DNA of 64,000 nt, from contig PAKU01000013.1 of assembly GCA_002706265.1 (NCBI GenBank), positions 1 through 64,000 on the forward strand, given 5' to 3'. Position numbers and translations under genes: made by a program. The stretch's first letter is position 1. Each line of letters opens with the position of its first letter. The DNA is from Polycyclovorans sp. Its GTDB lineage: Bacteria; Pseudomonadota; Gammaproteobacteria; Nevskiales; Nevskiaceae. A model generated the notes under the pieces. The model saw only the letters and a list, made by a program, of their open reading frames with translations, made no database searches and was not told where the DNA came from. Positions 27,217 through 35,779 of this stretch are shown in pieces.

Positions 27217-28581
27217 TCAGTCCTTGCTCGTCGCGATCACGAGACCCTTGAGCAGGTTCAGCGCCTCGTACAGCGCGTAGTCGCGCTCGGCCAGTTTCTC
27301 GGCGTCGGCAAACGGGTCGATGTCCTCGCCCTCGGCCGCCGCGTCGTCCGCCTTGGCGTCTTCGTCTTTGTCTTGATCTTCTTCCTCGTCCTTCTTGTTG
27401 CCGTTGCGCAGGCTGCCGCGCAGTTCGGCTTCGGTAATGGGCGCAAAGCCCGCGTTCTTGTCTTCAGAAACCAGCAGCGGCCGAATGGTGACGTCCGGCT
27501 CGATGCCGTCGGCCTGGATGCTGCGGCCCAGTGGCGAGTAGTAGAGCGCAGTGGTCAGCTTGATGGCCGATTCATTGTTGAGCGGCATGATGGTCTGTAC
27601 CGAGCCTTTGCCAAAGCTCTTGGTGCCGACGATGACGGCCCGGCGGCGGTCCTGCAGCGCGCCTGCGACGATTTCGGAGGCACTGGCCGAACCGGCGTTG
27701 ATCATCACCACCAGCGGCTTGCCGTCGAGTTCGTCACCCTGGCTGGCCTTGAACTCGCGGCGGCTGCGTTCGTCGCGACCCTGCATGCTGACGACAACGC
27801 CGTCATTGAGGAACACGTCCGACACCTGCACCGCGGCGTCGAGCACGCCTCCGGGGTTGTTGCGCAGGTCGAGAATCAGCCCGTCGAGCTGCTGGTCCTG
27901 GGCGTCCTTCTTCAGTTTGGCGATTTCCGCTGAGAGCGATTTGCCGGTTTCGGTGGTGAAGTTGCTGATGCGCACGTAGCCCAGGGTCGGCGCCAGGCGC
28001 TGGCTGCGGACGCTGGTGACCTTGATGATGGCGCGCTCCAGCTCCAGGGTGATGGGCTGTGGCGAGGTTTCGCGGGCAATTTCGAGGGTGATCATCGTCC
28101 CCGGTTCACCGCGCATCAGCTTGACCGCGTCCGACAGCTCAAGGCCCTTCACGGCCTGATCGTCGATGCGGACGATCAGGTCGCCCGGCATGATGCCGGC
28201 GCGGGCGGCAGGGGTGTCATCGATGGGCGACACCACGCGGACGAAGCCGTTGTGCATCTGGACCTCGATACCAAGGCCGCCAAACTTGCCGCTGGTGGCG
28301 GCGCTCATGTCCTTGAACTCGTCAGCGCTCAGGAAGGACGAGTGCGGATCCAGCCCCGACAACATGCCGCGAATGGCGTTGTCGATCAGGGTTTTATCGT
28401 CAATTTCCTCAACGTAATCGGTCTTGACGCGATTGAGAATTTCAACGAAGGCTTGCAGGTCCTGCAGCGGCAGGCTCTCGGCGGTGTCGCGATCGGCGAG
28501 CACGCTGTGCGTCAGCGACAGGCCGCCACCGAGGGCGACTCCCACGATCAGGGCAATGGAGGTGCGGGAGAGCAGAGACAT
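27217..28581 (-). CDS. carboxy-terminal processing protease (S41, CtpA/CtpB-like)
   Basis: This 454-residue periplasmic S41 peptidase has an N-terminal signal helix, a PDZ domain (about residues 85-165, with GLGIEVQMHNGFVRVVSP and AGIMPGDLIVRID) and a protease domain. The serine nucleophile is in NAGSASASEIVAGALQD and the lysine base in GTKSFGKGSVQT. The tail has an unusual low-complexity stretch rich in Lys, Asp and Glu before the last helix. It follows envC on the same strand. envC next to an S41 protease is a common gammaproteobacterial arrangement. Confidence 0.93.
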   Translation of the reverse strand: MSLLSRTSIALIVGVALGGGLSLTHSVLADRDTAESLPLQDLQAFVEILNRVKTDYVEEIDDKTLIDNAIRGMLSGLDPHSSFLSADEFKDMSAATSGKFGGLGIEVQMHNGFVRVVSPIDDTPAARAGIMPGDLIVRIDDQAVKGLELSDAVKLMRGEPGTMITLEIARETSPQPITLELERAIIKVTSVRSQRLAPTLGYVRISNFTTETGKSLSAEIAKLKKDAQDQQLDGLILDLRNNPGGVLDAAVQVSDVFLNDGVVVSMQGRDERSRREFKASQGDELDGKPLVVMINAGSASASEIVAGALQDRRRAVIVGTKSFGKGSVQTIMPLNNESAIKLTTALYYSPLGRSIQADGIEPDVTIRPLLVSEDKNAGFAPITEAELRGSLRNGNKKDEEEDQDKDEDAKADDAAAEGEDIDPFADAEKLAERDYALYEALNLLKGLVIATSKD

Positions 28582-28693
28582 CGCTGATATCCGGTTCAGT
28601 GAAAGAGAAATGCGTCGTTCAGCATGACGCATTACGTGTGTTCAGGCGCGAAACTTCAATTTAACACAGCAGTTAGCGTCCGCCGGCCGATGC

Positions 28694-29842
28694 TCAGCGC
28701 TGCAGCCAGCCGGCCGGATCGACCGCATTGCGCCCGCGACGAATCTCGAAATACACGCCGCTTTGCTGATGGCCGCCACTGGTGCCGGCACGGCCCAGCG
28801 CCGCCCCGCCCTGGACCCACTCGCCGAGGCGGACGTCGGCAGCGTCCTGGTGACCGTAGAGCGTGTAGTAGTTGCCCTCGTGTTCGAGAATTACCAACAG
28901 CCCGTAGCGGTTGAGCCAGCCGACGAAGGCCACGCGGCCGGGCGCCACGGCGCGGATGGCGGTTCCGGTCGGTGCGGCGATCCATTGGCCCTTCCAGGTG
29001 AGGTGGGTTCCGCCTTTTTTCTGGCCGAAACCGGCCAGAACGCGACCTTTTAGGGGCGGCTGCAGGCGGCCACGCTGTTGTGCGAAGGGTTTGTCGGTGC
29101 CGAGGTTCAGCGGAATGTCGGCAAGCAGGTTGCTGAGCGATTCCAGCAGTGCCTGCAGATCGCGCTCGTCGCGCTGCAACTGTTTCAGTGCGGTGCCGCG
29201 GTCGCGGATTCTGGCCTCAAGCTCGGCAATGACCTTGCCGCGGTTCTGGCGGGTTGCCTCAAGCTCGCCCAACACCTGCTGCTGCTCGGCGCTGAGCTGC
29301 TCCAGATGTTGCTGCTCGTCGAGATGGCGGGCTTCGAGGTCACGCAGCGCCCGGGTCTGCGCATCAATCGCCGCGATCTGCGCGCCGCGGGCCTGGTTGA
29401 GGCGCTCGAAGTAGCTCATCAGCCGTGACACGCGCTGGGCATCGTCCTGCTGCATGAGCATGCGGGTCTGGGCGCCGTCGCCCATCACGAAAGCGGCGCG
29501 CATCTGCTGCCCCAGCAAGGCCTGCTGCGCCTTGAGCGCGGCGACCGCCTGTTCGCGCTGGCGCCGGGTGGCGTCAACCTTGAGCTGCTGGGCTCTGTGG
29601 GCTTCATCGAGCCGGCGCAGTTCGGCCTGGGTGCTGGCAATGCGCTGTTCGAGCTTGTTCAGTTCGCCCAGCACCGCGTCCTGCTTGCCGCGGGTTGCGG
29701 TGATCTCCTCACCGAGTGCGCGGATGCGCTTCTGCACCGCGCCGAGTTCGCGCTGGGCTTCGGCCGTGCGCTGCGCCTCCTGCGCCGCAGCATGGAACGA
29801 CCACAGGGCGCAACACAGCATCAGGAGACGTAAGGCGTTCAT
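28694..29842 (-). CDS. envC: murein hydrolase activator EnvC (coiled coil plus degenerate LytM)
   Basis: EnvC activates the septal amidases AmiA/AmiB under FtsEX control. A signal peptide ending at AAAQ is followed by long coiled coils (about residues 22-245) and a C-terminal LytM/M23 domain (about 265-380). The M23 zinc motifs are degraded: the HxH site reads GVYFEIR and the central motif YTLYGHQD, so hydrolase activity is unlikely, as in E. coli EnvC. The ATG at 29842 gives 382 residues; the frame runs further upstream without support. Confidence 0.93.
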   Translation of the reverse strand: MNALRLLMLCCALWSFHAAAQEAQRTAEAQRELGAVQKRIRALGEEITATRGKQDAVLGELNKLEQRIASTQAELRRLDEAHRAQQLKVDATRRQREQAVAALKAQQALLGQQMRAAFVMGDGAQTRMLMQQDDAQRVSRLMSYFERLNQARGAQIAAIDAQTRALRDLEARHLDEQQHLEQLSAEQQQVLGELEATRQNRGKVIAELEARIRDRGTALKQLQRDERDLQALLESLSNLLADIPLNLGTDKPFAQQRGRLQPPLKGRVLAGFGQKKGGTHLTWKGQWIAAPTGTAIRAVAPGRVAFVGWLNRYGLLVILEHEGNYYTLYGHQDAADVRLGEWVQGGAALGRAGTSGGHQQSGVYFEIRRGRNAVDPAGWLQR

Positions 29843-29863
29843 GCGATAATCGCTTGCGTTGAC

Positions 29864-29885
29864 GGTGAGACGGTCCTGTCTCACC
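29864..29885. repeat. perfect inverted repeat between envC and yibN
   Basis: GGTGAGAC, six bases, GTCTCACC makes a perfect eight-base inverted repeat in the 72-base divergent intergenic region. It could be a shared operator or a hairpin at the yibN 5' end. No known regulator motif is recognised. Confidence 0.45.
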
Positions 29886-29914
29886 CGCCTTTTCAAGAAA
29901 CCCCTACGGACGTT

Positions 29915-30340
29915 ATGGATCAGTTCATCGAGTTTGTCGGAAATCATCCGGTTCTGTTTGCTGCGTTGGGGGGCTTGGTCGTGCTGTTTGTGGCCAACGA
30001 AGTGCATGGCGCGATGACCGGCGGAAAGCGGGTCACCCCCGGCGAAGCCGTGCGCATGATCAACGACCGTGATCCGCTGATTGTGGATGTGCGCAGTGGC
30101 GCTGACTTCAAAAAGGGTCACCTTCTGGGCGCCCAGAACCTGCCTCTGGCCAAGTTCGATGCCGAGGCTTCGCGCCTGACCAAAAACAAGGCGCGCCCTG
30201 TGATCGTTTACTGCGCGCTGGGCAATACCAGCCTCACTGCGGCCCAGAAATTGCAAAAGGCCGGTATGGAAGAGGTTTACCCCCTGCGGGGTGGCATCAA
30301 TGCCTGGTTGGGTGCCAGCCTGCCTGTAACCACCCGGTAA
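29915..30340 (+). CDS. yibN: membrane-anchored rhodanese-like protein YibN
   Basis: The 141-residue protein has an N-terminal helix (FAALGGLVVLFVANEV) and a cytoplasmic rhodanese domain with the persulfide cysteine in VIVYCALGNTS. The domain includes IVDVRSGADFKKGHLLGAQNLPL. It belongs to the conserved yibN-grxC-secB group of gammaproteobacteria. YibN has been linked to membrane protein insertion and sulfur transfer; which applies here cannot be told from sequence. Confidence 0.92.
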   Translation: MDQFIEFVGNHPVLFAALGGLVVLFVANEVHGAMTGGKRVTPGEAVRMINDRDPLIVDVRSGADFKKGHLLGAQNLPLAKFDAEASRLTKNKARPVIVYCALGNTSLTAAQKLQKAGMEEVYPLRGGINAWLGASLPVTTR

Positions 30341-30373
30341 CGCGCCACGCGTCCGGTTGTTGGAGACGACTCG

Positions 30374-30634
30374 ATGCAATCTGTTCTGATGTACACCACC
30401 CGTATCTGCCCTTACTGCCAGATGGCCAAGCGGCTGCTGTCGCGCAAGGGGGTCGCACCCGAAGAAGTGCGGATCGACGAATCCCCCGAGATGCGCGAGG
30501 CGATGATGTCGCGCACCGGTCGCCGCACGGTGCCGCAGATCTTCATCGGTGAGACCCATGTTGGCGGCTTTGATGAGCTCGCCGCTCTGGAGCGCGAGGG
30601 CAAGCTCGACGCCCTGCTGGCCGGCGCCGCCTAG
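30374..30634 (+). CDS. grxC: glutaredoxin 3 GrxC
   Basis: The 86-residue glutaredoxin has a CPYC active site at residues 13-16, the cis-proline segment RTVPQIFI and the glutathione-binding GGFDEL motif. It is a dithiol glutaredoxin of normal length. It is 33 bases downstream of yibN and 86 bases before secB, the classic order. Confidence 0.96.
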   Translation: MQSVLMYTTRICPYCQMAKRLLSRKGVAPEEVRIDESPEMREAMMSRTGRRTVPQIFIGETHVGGFDELAALEREGKLDALLAGAA

Positions 30635-30720
30635 CGCCGCATCGAAACCGCGTCAATTCATGACGCCAGGCCGCCATGGCCTGGCGCGTTATGGCACACC
30701 CCACCGGACAAGACTCTCCC

Positions 30721-31254
30721 ATGGCTGACCCCGAAATCCCCGCCCAACGTGACCCTGCCGCTGACCCGGATGCGCACGCGGATGGCCGTCAGGTGCTGTT
30801 GCAGAAATTTTTCGTCAAGGACGCGTCGGTCGAAGTGCCGAACGCCCCGCAGGTGTTCACCAAGCCCTGGAAGCCGGACGTCGACGTGCAGGTCAACACC
30901 CGTGTTCAGGACATGACCCAGGATCAGTGGCAGGTGATTCTCACCATCACCGTCACCGCCAAGCTGGGTGACGAAACCGCCTTTCTGGTCGAGGCCCATC
31001 AGGCCGGCGTCTTTCTGCTGAAGGGCTTCAACACCAGCACCGAGCGCGGCGCGGTGCTGGGCGCCTATTGCCCGTCGCTGATCTTTCCCTTTGCCCGTGA
31101 AACCATCGCTGACCTGGTGCAGCGCGCAGGATTTCCGCAGCTGCTGCTGCAGCCGATCAACTTCGACGCGCTGTATCTGCAGCACCAACGTCACCAGGCC
31201 GCGAACGCCTCGGCAACTGACGCTCCCACTGGAAGCCCTGCCGTCACGCACTGA
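30721..31254 (+). CDS. secB: protein-export chaperone SecB
   Basis: SecB is a cytosolic tetrameric chaperone that hands unfolded preproteins to SecA. The 177-residue protein has LQKFFVKDASVEVPNAP near residue 28, FLVEAHQAGVFLLKGF, LGAYCPSLIFPFARETIADLV and the terminal PINFDALY. The start at 30721 is chosen because the family begins a short distance before the conserved core; a GC-rich upstream extension has no support. gpsA, the usual downstream partner in enterobacteria, is missing. Confidence 0.95.
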   Translation: MADPEIPAQRDPAADPDAHADGRQVLLQKFFVKDASVEVPNAPQVFTKPWKPDVDVQVNTRVQDMTQDQWQVILTITVTAKLGDETAFLVEAHQAGVFLLKGFNTSTERGAVLGAYCPSLIFPFARETIADLVQRAGFPQLLLQPINFDALYLQHQRHQAANASATDAPTGSPAVTH

Positions 31255-31281
31255 CGGCGGGCGACGCGCCGTGCTCGGCGG

Positions 31282-31875
31282 CTAGACCAGCTTGCCCTCG
31301 GCCAGTTTCAGGACATCGATGGTCGTGGCGGCATGCACGTCGTCGTGGCTGAGCTGGGCATTGACCTCGCGGACGATCGATTCCCGCACTGTCATCACCA
31401 GCGGGTTGATGCGGTTCAGCAAGTGGGTGGGCAGTGCCCGCAGTTCCCGGGGCAGGCGCGCGGTGACCTTGATGTCGCGATTGCCGACCCGCTGGGGAAC
31501 GAGCTGGATGGTGAGCGGGTGGCGTGTCTCCACATCAATATGGACGTTGATTTCGATGTCCATCGGCGTGCGCACCGGCAGCCCCATCAACCGCAGGGTG
31601 ATGTCGAGCAGGCCGGTCAGGGTGAGCGTAAAGGCAACGTCAGACTCCGCGCCCTCCCGGCGGTGCACTTGCACATCATTGGGGTTGAACTGGTACGACG
31701 CCACCAGCAGATCCTTCGGCAGCGCCGATCTTGAACCCTCGACCGTGCGGCGCAGGGCTTCTTCCACCTCGCCCTTCAGGCGCGGCACGGTGATCAGGTA
31801 TCGAATGAAATTTTCACCGAAGGCCTGATAGCTGATCAGGTCGCCAGTGTTCGGGGTGTCGACGGCATCGCTCAT
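31282..31875 (-). CDS. hypothetical protein, no family recognised
   Basis: The 197-residue product has no signal peptide or membrane helix and no motif that I recognise. It opens with a helical region (SYQAFGENFIRYLITVPRLKGEVEEAL) and continues with alternating beta-type segments (VAFTLTLTGLLDITLRLMG, DIEINVHIDVETRHPLTIQLV, NRDIKVTARLPRELRALP), as expected for a lipid-binding or SRPBCC-like beta fold. It is convergent with secB and 31 bases downstream of the BtuF-like gene, so it may be in one operon with it. Codon use is normal and the frame is undamaged. Confidence 0.7.
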   Translation of the reverse strand: MSDAVDTPNTGDLISYQAFGENFIRYLITVPRLKGEVEEALRRTVEGSRSALPKDLLVASYQFNPNDVQVHRREGAESDVAFTLTLTGLLDITLRLMGLPVRTPMDIEINVHIDVETRHPLTIQLVPQRVGNRDIKVTARLPRELRALPTHLLNRINPLVMTVRESIVREVNAQLSHDDVHAATTIDVLKLAEGKLV

Positions 31876-31906
31876 GAGGGCTGCGGAGACTCCAGTGGGT
31901 TCGAGG

Positions 31907-32671
31907 TCAGTGGGGCAGGGTGTCGATGTGCTGTGCAAGCTGGCGGTAGCCCTCCACCAGACGCGGGCCAGGCCGCCCCAGATAGGCTTCACTGATGGCG
32001 TGCACCGCGCCGCCGGTCACCGCCGGCACCGACTGCCAGCCATCGCGCTTGATCACGTGGGCAGGCCGCAGCTGGTGCTCGGGCACGCCGCACCAACTGG
32101 TGATGACCAGATCCGGGCCGGCATTGACCACCTGCTCAGGCGTCACCGGCTGGCTCTTGCTGGGGGCGTCATGCCAGGGGTTGTGGGCGCCCAGACGCGC
32201 CAGCAGGCCGGTGACCCAGGAGTCGCGCCCCGGCACGATGACCGGTTTCGGCCACCACTCCACCAGCACCCGGGTGCGTCTGGCGCCGACGCGCTGCGGC
32301 ATCCCCGCGTCCATCTCGGCGGCGAGTTGTTCGCCCGCCACCGGCACGCCCAAGGCCTTTGCGATGCGGCGCACGTCATCGAACACGTCTTCAAGGCTGA
32401 TCGGGTCGGCCACCAGGGTGGGAATGCCGCGCCGGTTCAAGGCCTCGACAATGCGCTCATGCCCCGGCACGGTGAGCGAGGTCAAGACCAGATCGGGCCG
32501 CAGGGCCTCGACGGCGGCCAGGTCCAGTTGCAGATCGCGCCCCAGTTTCGGGATCTGTCGCACGATGTCGGCGGGAAAGTCGGAATCTGCGTCAACGCCG
32601 ACCAGCAGGTTGCCGGCGCCCAGCGCGCAAACAATCTCGGTATTCGAGGCCGTGTGGCTGATCACCCGCAT
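31907..32671 (-). CDS. BtuF-like helical-backbone metal receptor without signal peptide
   Basis: The 254-residue protein has the two-lobed fold of cobalamin/siderophore binding proteins: IVCALGAGNLLVGVDADSDFP, DLAAVEALRPDLVLTS, GIPTLVADP and a late LVITSWCGVP/AISEAYLGRPGPRLVEGYRQL. It starts directly in the first strand (MRVISHTASNTEIV) with no secretion signal, so it is predicted cytoplasmic. No permease or ATPase gene accompanies it. Such orphan BtuF-like proteins occur in proteobacteria with unknown function; corrinoid or metal binding is only inferred. A longer upstream open frame runs through the SRPBCC gene and rnpB and is not real. Confidence 0.8.
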   Translation of the reverse strand: MRVISHTASNTEIVCALGAGNLLVGVDADSDFPADIVRQIPKLGRDLQLDLAAVEALRPDLVLTSLTVPGHERIVEALNRRGIPTLVADPISLEDVFDDVRRIAKALGVPVAGEQLAAEMDAGMPQRVGARRTRVLVEWWPKPVIVPGRDSWVTGLLARLGAHNPWHDAPSKSQPVTPEQVVNAGPDLVITSWCGVPEHQLRPAHVIKRDGWQSVPAVTGGAVHAISEAYLGRPGPRLVEGYRQLAQHIDTLPH

Positions 32672-32675
32672 CGGC

Positions 32676-33101
32676 TTACCGACCGGCCAGTTCGGCCTGC
32701 ACTTTCTTGATGCCGTGGGCGTAGCCGTACTTGAGCGCTGCAGCCACCAGATAGCCCAGCAGTGGCACCTTCGACTCGAAGCGAATCTCATAATCGACGC
32801 GGGTGCCGCCTGCAACTGGCGCGAAGCGAATCTGCCCCAGATGATTCTTGAGCGGCCCGCCCTTGGTGATGGCGTAATCGATTTCATGCGGGCGCTCGAA
32901 CGCCACAATGGTTTCTTCAAATGCCAGCGGACCCGGCAGGATGCGGCGCACGGAGCCCAGGCCATTGGGTTCGTCCTGACCCTCCTGCACGCGGGTGCAG
33001 GTGCCGCCGAAGATCTTCGCGAATTTCTGATGATCGGCGAAATGGTCGAACACCACTTCAGGTGACGCGGCAAACGTGGTTTCGGACGAAATAAGGTGCA
33101 T
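32676..33101 (-). CDS. SRPBCC family protein (polyketide cyclase-like)
   Basis: This 141-residue protein has the SRPBCC/START-like pattern: SPEVVFDHFADHQKFAKIFGG, NGLGSVRRI, FEETIVAFERPHEIDYAITKG and TRVDYEIRFESKVPLLG. It is clearly paralogous to the SRPBCC protein at 61141-61560 of this window. It lies four bases upstream of the BtuF-like gene and is probably co-transcribed. Members bind hydrophobic ligands; the ligand is unknown. Confidence 0.85.
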   Translation of the reverse strand: MHLISSETTFAASPEVVFDHFADHQKFAKIFGGTCTRVQEGQDEPNGLGSVRRILPGPLAFEETIVAFERPHEIDYAITKGGPLKNHLGQIRFAPVAGGTRVDYEIRFESKVPLLGYLVAAALKYGYAHGIKKVQAELAGR

Positions 33102-33143
33102 GCGGTGTCTCGGCGTGAGGAGGTAAGCTGCGATACTAACAGC

Positions 33144-33514
33144 GGGAGTCGGCCAGACGATCGCTGCTGCGGCAACGCAGGGGAGGAAAGTCCGGGCTCC
33201 GCAGGGCAGAGTGCCAGGTAACGCCTGGGCGCCGCGAGGCGACGGAAAGTGCAACAGAAAGCAAACCGCCGATGGCTCCGCAAGGAGATCAGGCAAGGGT
33301 GAAACGGTGCGGTAAGAGCGCACCGCGAGTCTGGCAACAGACCGGCACGGCAAACCCCACTCGGAGCAAGACCAAATAGGGAAGGGCGCAGATTCATCTC
33401 TGCACTGCGCGGCCCGCGCAGCCTTCCGGGTAGGTTGCTTGAGGCCTGCGGCGACGCAGGTCCTAGAGGAATGATCGTTCTCGACAGAACCCGGCTTATC
33501 GGCCGACTCCCACC
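33144..33514 (+). ncRNA. rnpB: RNase P RNA, bacterial class A
   Basis: This is the catalytic RNA that matures tRNA 5' ends. GGGAGTCGGCC at the 5' end pairs with GGCCGACTCCC at the 3' end to form P1. The conserved GAGGAAAGTCCGGGCTCC (P4 5' strand region), AGGGTGAAACGGTGCGGTAAGAGC, AGACCAAATAGG and the 3' ACAGAACCCGGCTTATC element are all present, giving about 371 nt. A -10-like GATACT lies just upstream. The two ends are set by the P1 pairing, so exact termini may be off by a few bases. It does not encode protein; overlapping open frames are chance. Confidence 0.96.
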
Positions 33515-33534
33515 TACTGTCCACGACCTACATT

Positions 33535-33738
33535 GGGAATGATCGTTCTCGACAGCAGACCAGCTTCGGGCTTATCGGCCGGCTCCCACCTCTTCTGCAC
33601 CTGTGGTACCGGGAATGATCGTTCCCGACAGCAGACCAACTTCGGGCTTATCGGTCGACTCCCACCTACTGTCCAAGACCTACATTGGGAATGATCGTTC
33701 TCGACAGCAGATCAATTTCGGGCTTATCGGCCGACTTC
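33535..33738 (+). repeat. tandem 76-bp repeats of the rnpB 3' end
   Basis: Three copies begin at 33535, 33611 and 33687, an exact 76-base period. Each copies the last part of rnpB (GGAATGATCGTTCTCGACAG to GGCTTATCGGCCGACTCCC); the rnpB copy itself starts near 33467, 68 bases before the first repeat. Relative to rnpB the copies carry an extra eight bases or so near CAGCTTCG, and the third ends early. E. coli rnpB is also followed by tandem repeats (about 113 bp) that include part of the mature 3' end, so this is the same kind of structure. The GGGAATGATCGTTCCC hairpin in copy two may help RNA ending. Confidence 0.9.
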
Positions 33739-33802
33739 CGCGCGGCCAGCGTGCCCGGAGCCGGTGGCGCCGGATGCGACACCGCTCGGCCCGACCAGCG
33801 AC

Positions 33803-33833
33803 ATATCCTTGTATCCGTATAAGCAGATATACT
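33803..33833 (+). promoter_or_regulatory. candidate promoter and operator of ahcY
   Basis: An AT-rich patch in otherwise GC-rich sequence contains ATATCC, GTATCC and, in reverse, GATAT (33826-33830), forming the inverted pair ATATC (33803-33807) and GATAT (33826-33830). The hexamer TATACT at 33828-33833 is a good -10 box without a clear -35. A repressor bound here would cover the promoter. ArsR-type SahR regulators are known to control ahcY and metF in proteobacteria, which fits the genes downstream. The regulator is not in the window and the motif match is from memory. Confidence 0.5.
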
Positions 33834-33899
33834 GGTGGTTCATTAGCCGAATCGTTTCGCGCTTCTTCCGCGTCCGCCCCTTCGACCGAGGTTTTACAC

Positions 33900-35345
<1,446 letters not shown>

Positions 35346-35353
35346 GGCCGGAC

Positions 35354-35779
35354 ATGCCGACCCGCTGGTCCATCGGCGCATTGGGTGAGGGCGAAGGCGA
35401 CACCGCCGCCGCCATCATCGAACTGCTGAAGGACTACAACCAGCAGTTCATCGGACGTGCACCGTACGAACGGTTCCAGTTGGCGGCACGAGACCCGGAA
35501 GGTCGCCTGATCGGCGGCCTTCTGGGCGAGTGGCGCAGCTACTGGCTGCACATCGACATCCTGGTGGTGACCGATGGCTACCGGCGCAGCGGCTTGGGTT
35601 CGGCGTTGATGGCCGACGCTGAGCAGGCGGCTCGGGATCGCGGCTACCGGGGCCTGTTTCTCGATACTTTCGAGTTTCAGGCGCCGCAGTTCTACGAAAA
35701 ACTCGGCTTTACCCGCTTCGGCAGCATCCAAAATTTCAGTGACGGCCACGACCGCCACTTCTACGAGAAACGACTGTGA
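35354..35779 (+). CDS. GNAT family N-acetyltransferase
   Basis: The 141-residue GNAT protein shows the acetyl-CoA loop YRRSGLGSALMADAEQAARDRGYRG (in part) with the Q/RxxGxG/A pattern RRSGLG, followed by LDTFEFQAPQFYEKLGFTRFG, the usual end of motif B. It is eight bases after ahcY and overlaps the metF start, so it is part of the methionine-cycle operon. Its acceptor is unknown; a role tied to SAM metabolism is only suggested by position. Confidence 0.88.
   Translation: MPTRWSIGALGEGEGDTAAAIIELLKDYNQQFIGRAPYERFQLAARDPEGRLIGGLLGEWRSYWLHIDILVVTDGYRRSGLGSALMADAEQAARDRGYRGLFLDTFEFQAPQFYEKLGFTRFGSIQNFSDGHDRHFYEKRL

Noticed and set aside
28694..29842. EnvC as an active M23 endopeptidase
   Set aside because: The HxH metal site is lost, which is normal for EnvC-type amidase activators.
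33467..33738. Repeats after rnpB as a CRISPR array
   Set aside because: The unit is a 76-base tandem copy of the rnpB 3' end without unique spacers, and there are no cas genes.
33603..33899. N-terminal extension of AhcY through the rnpB repeats
   Set aside because: The extension translates the 76-base repeats and a promoter-like patch; AhcY homology begins at 33900.
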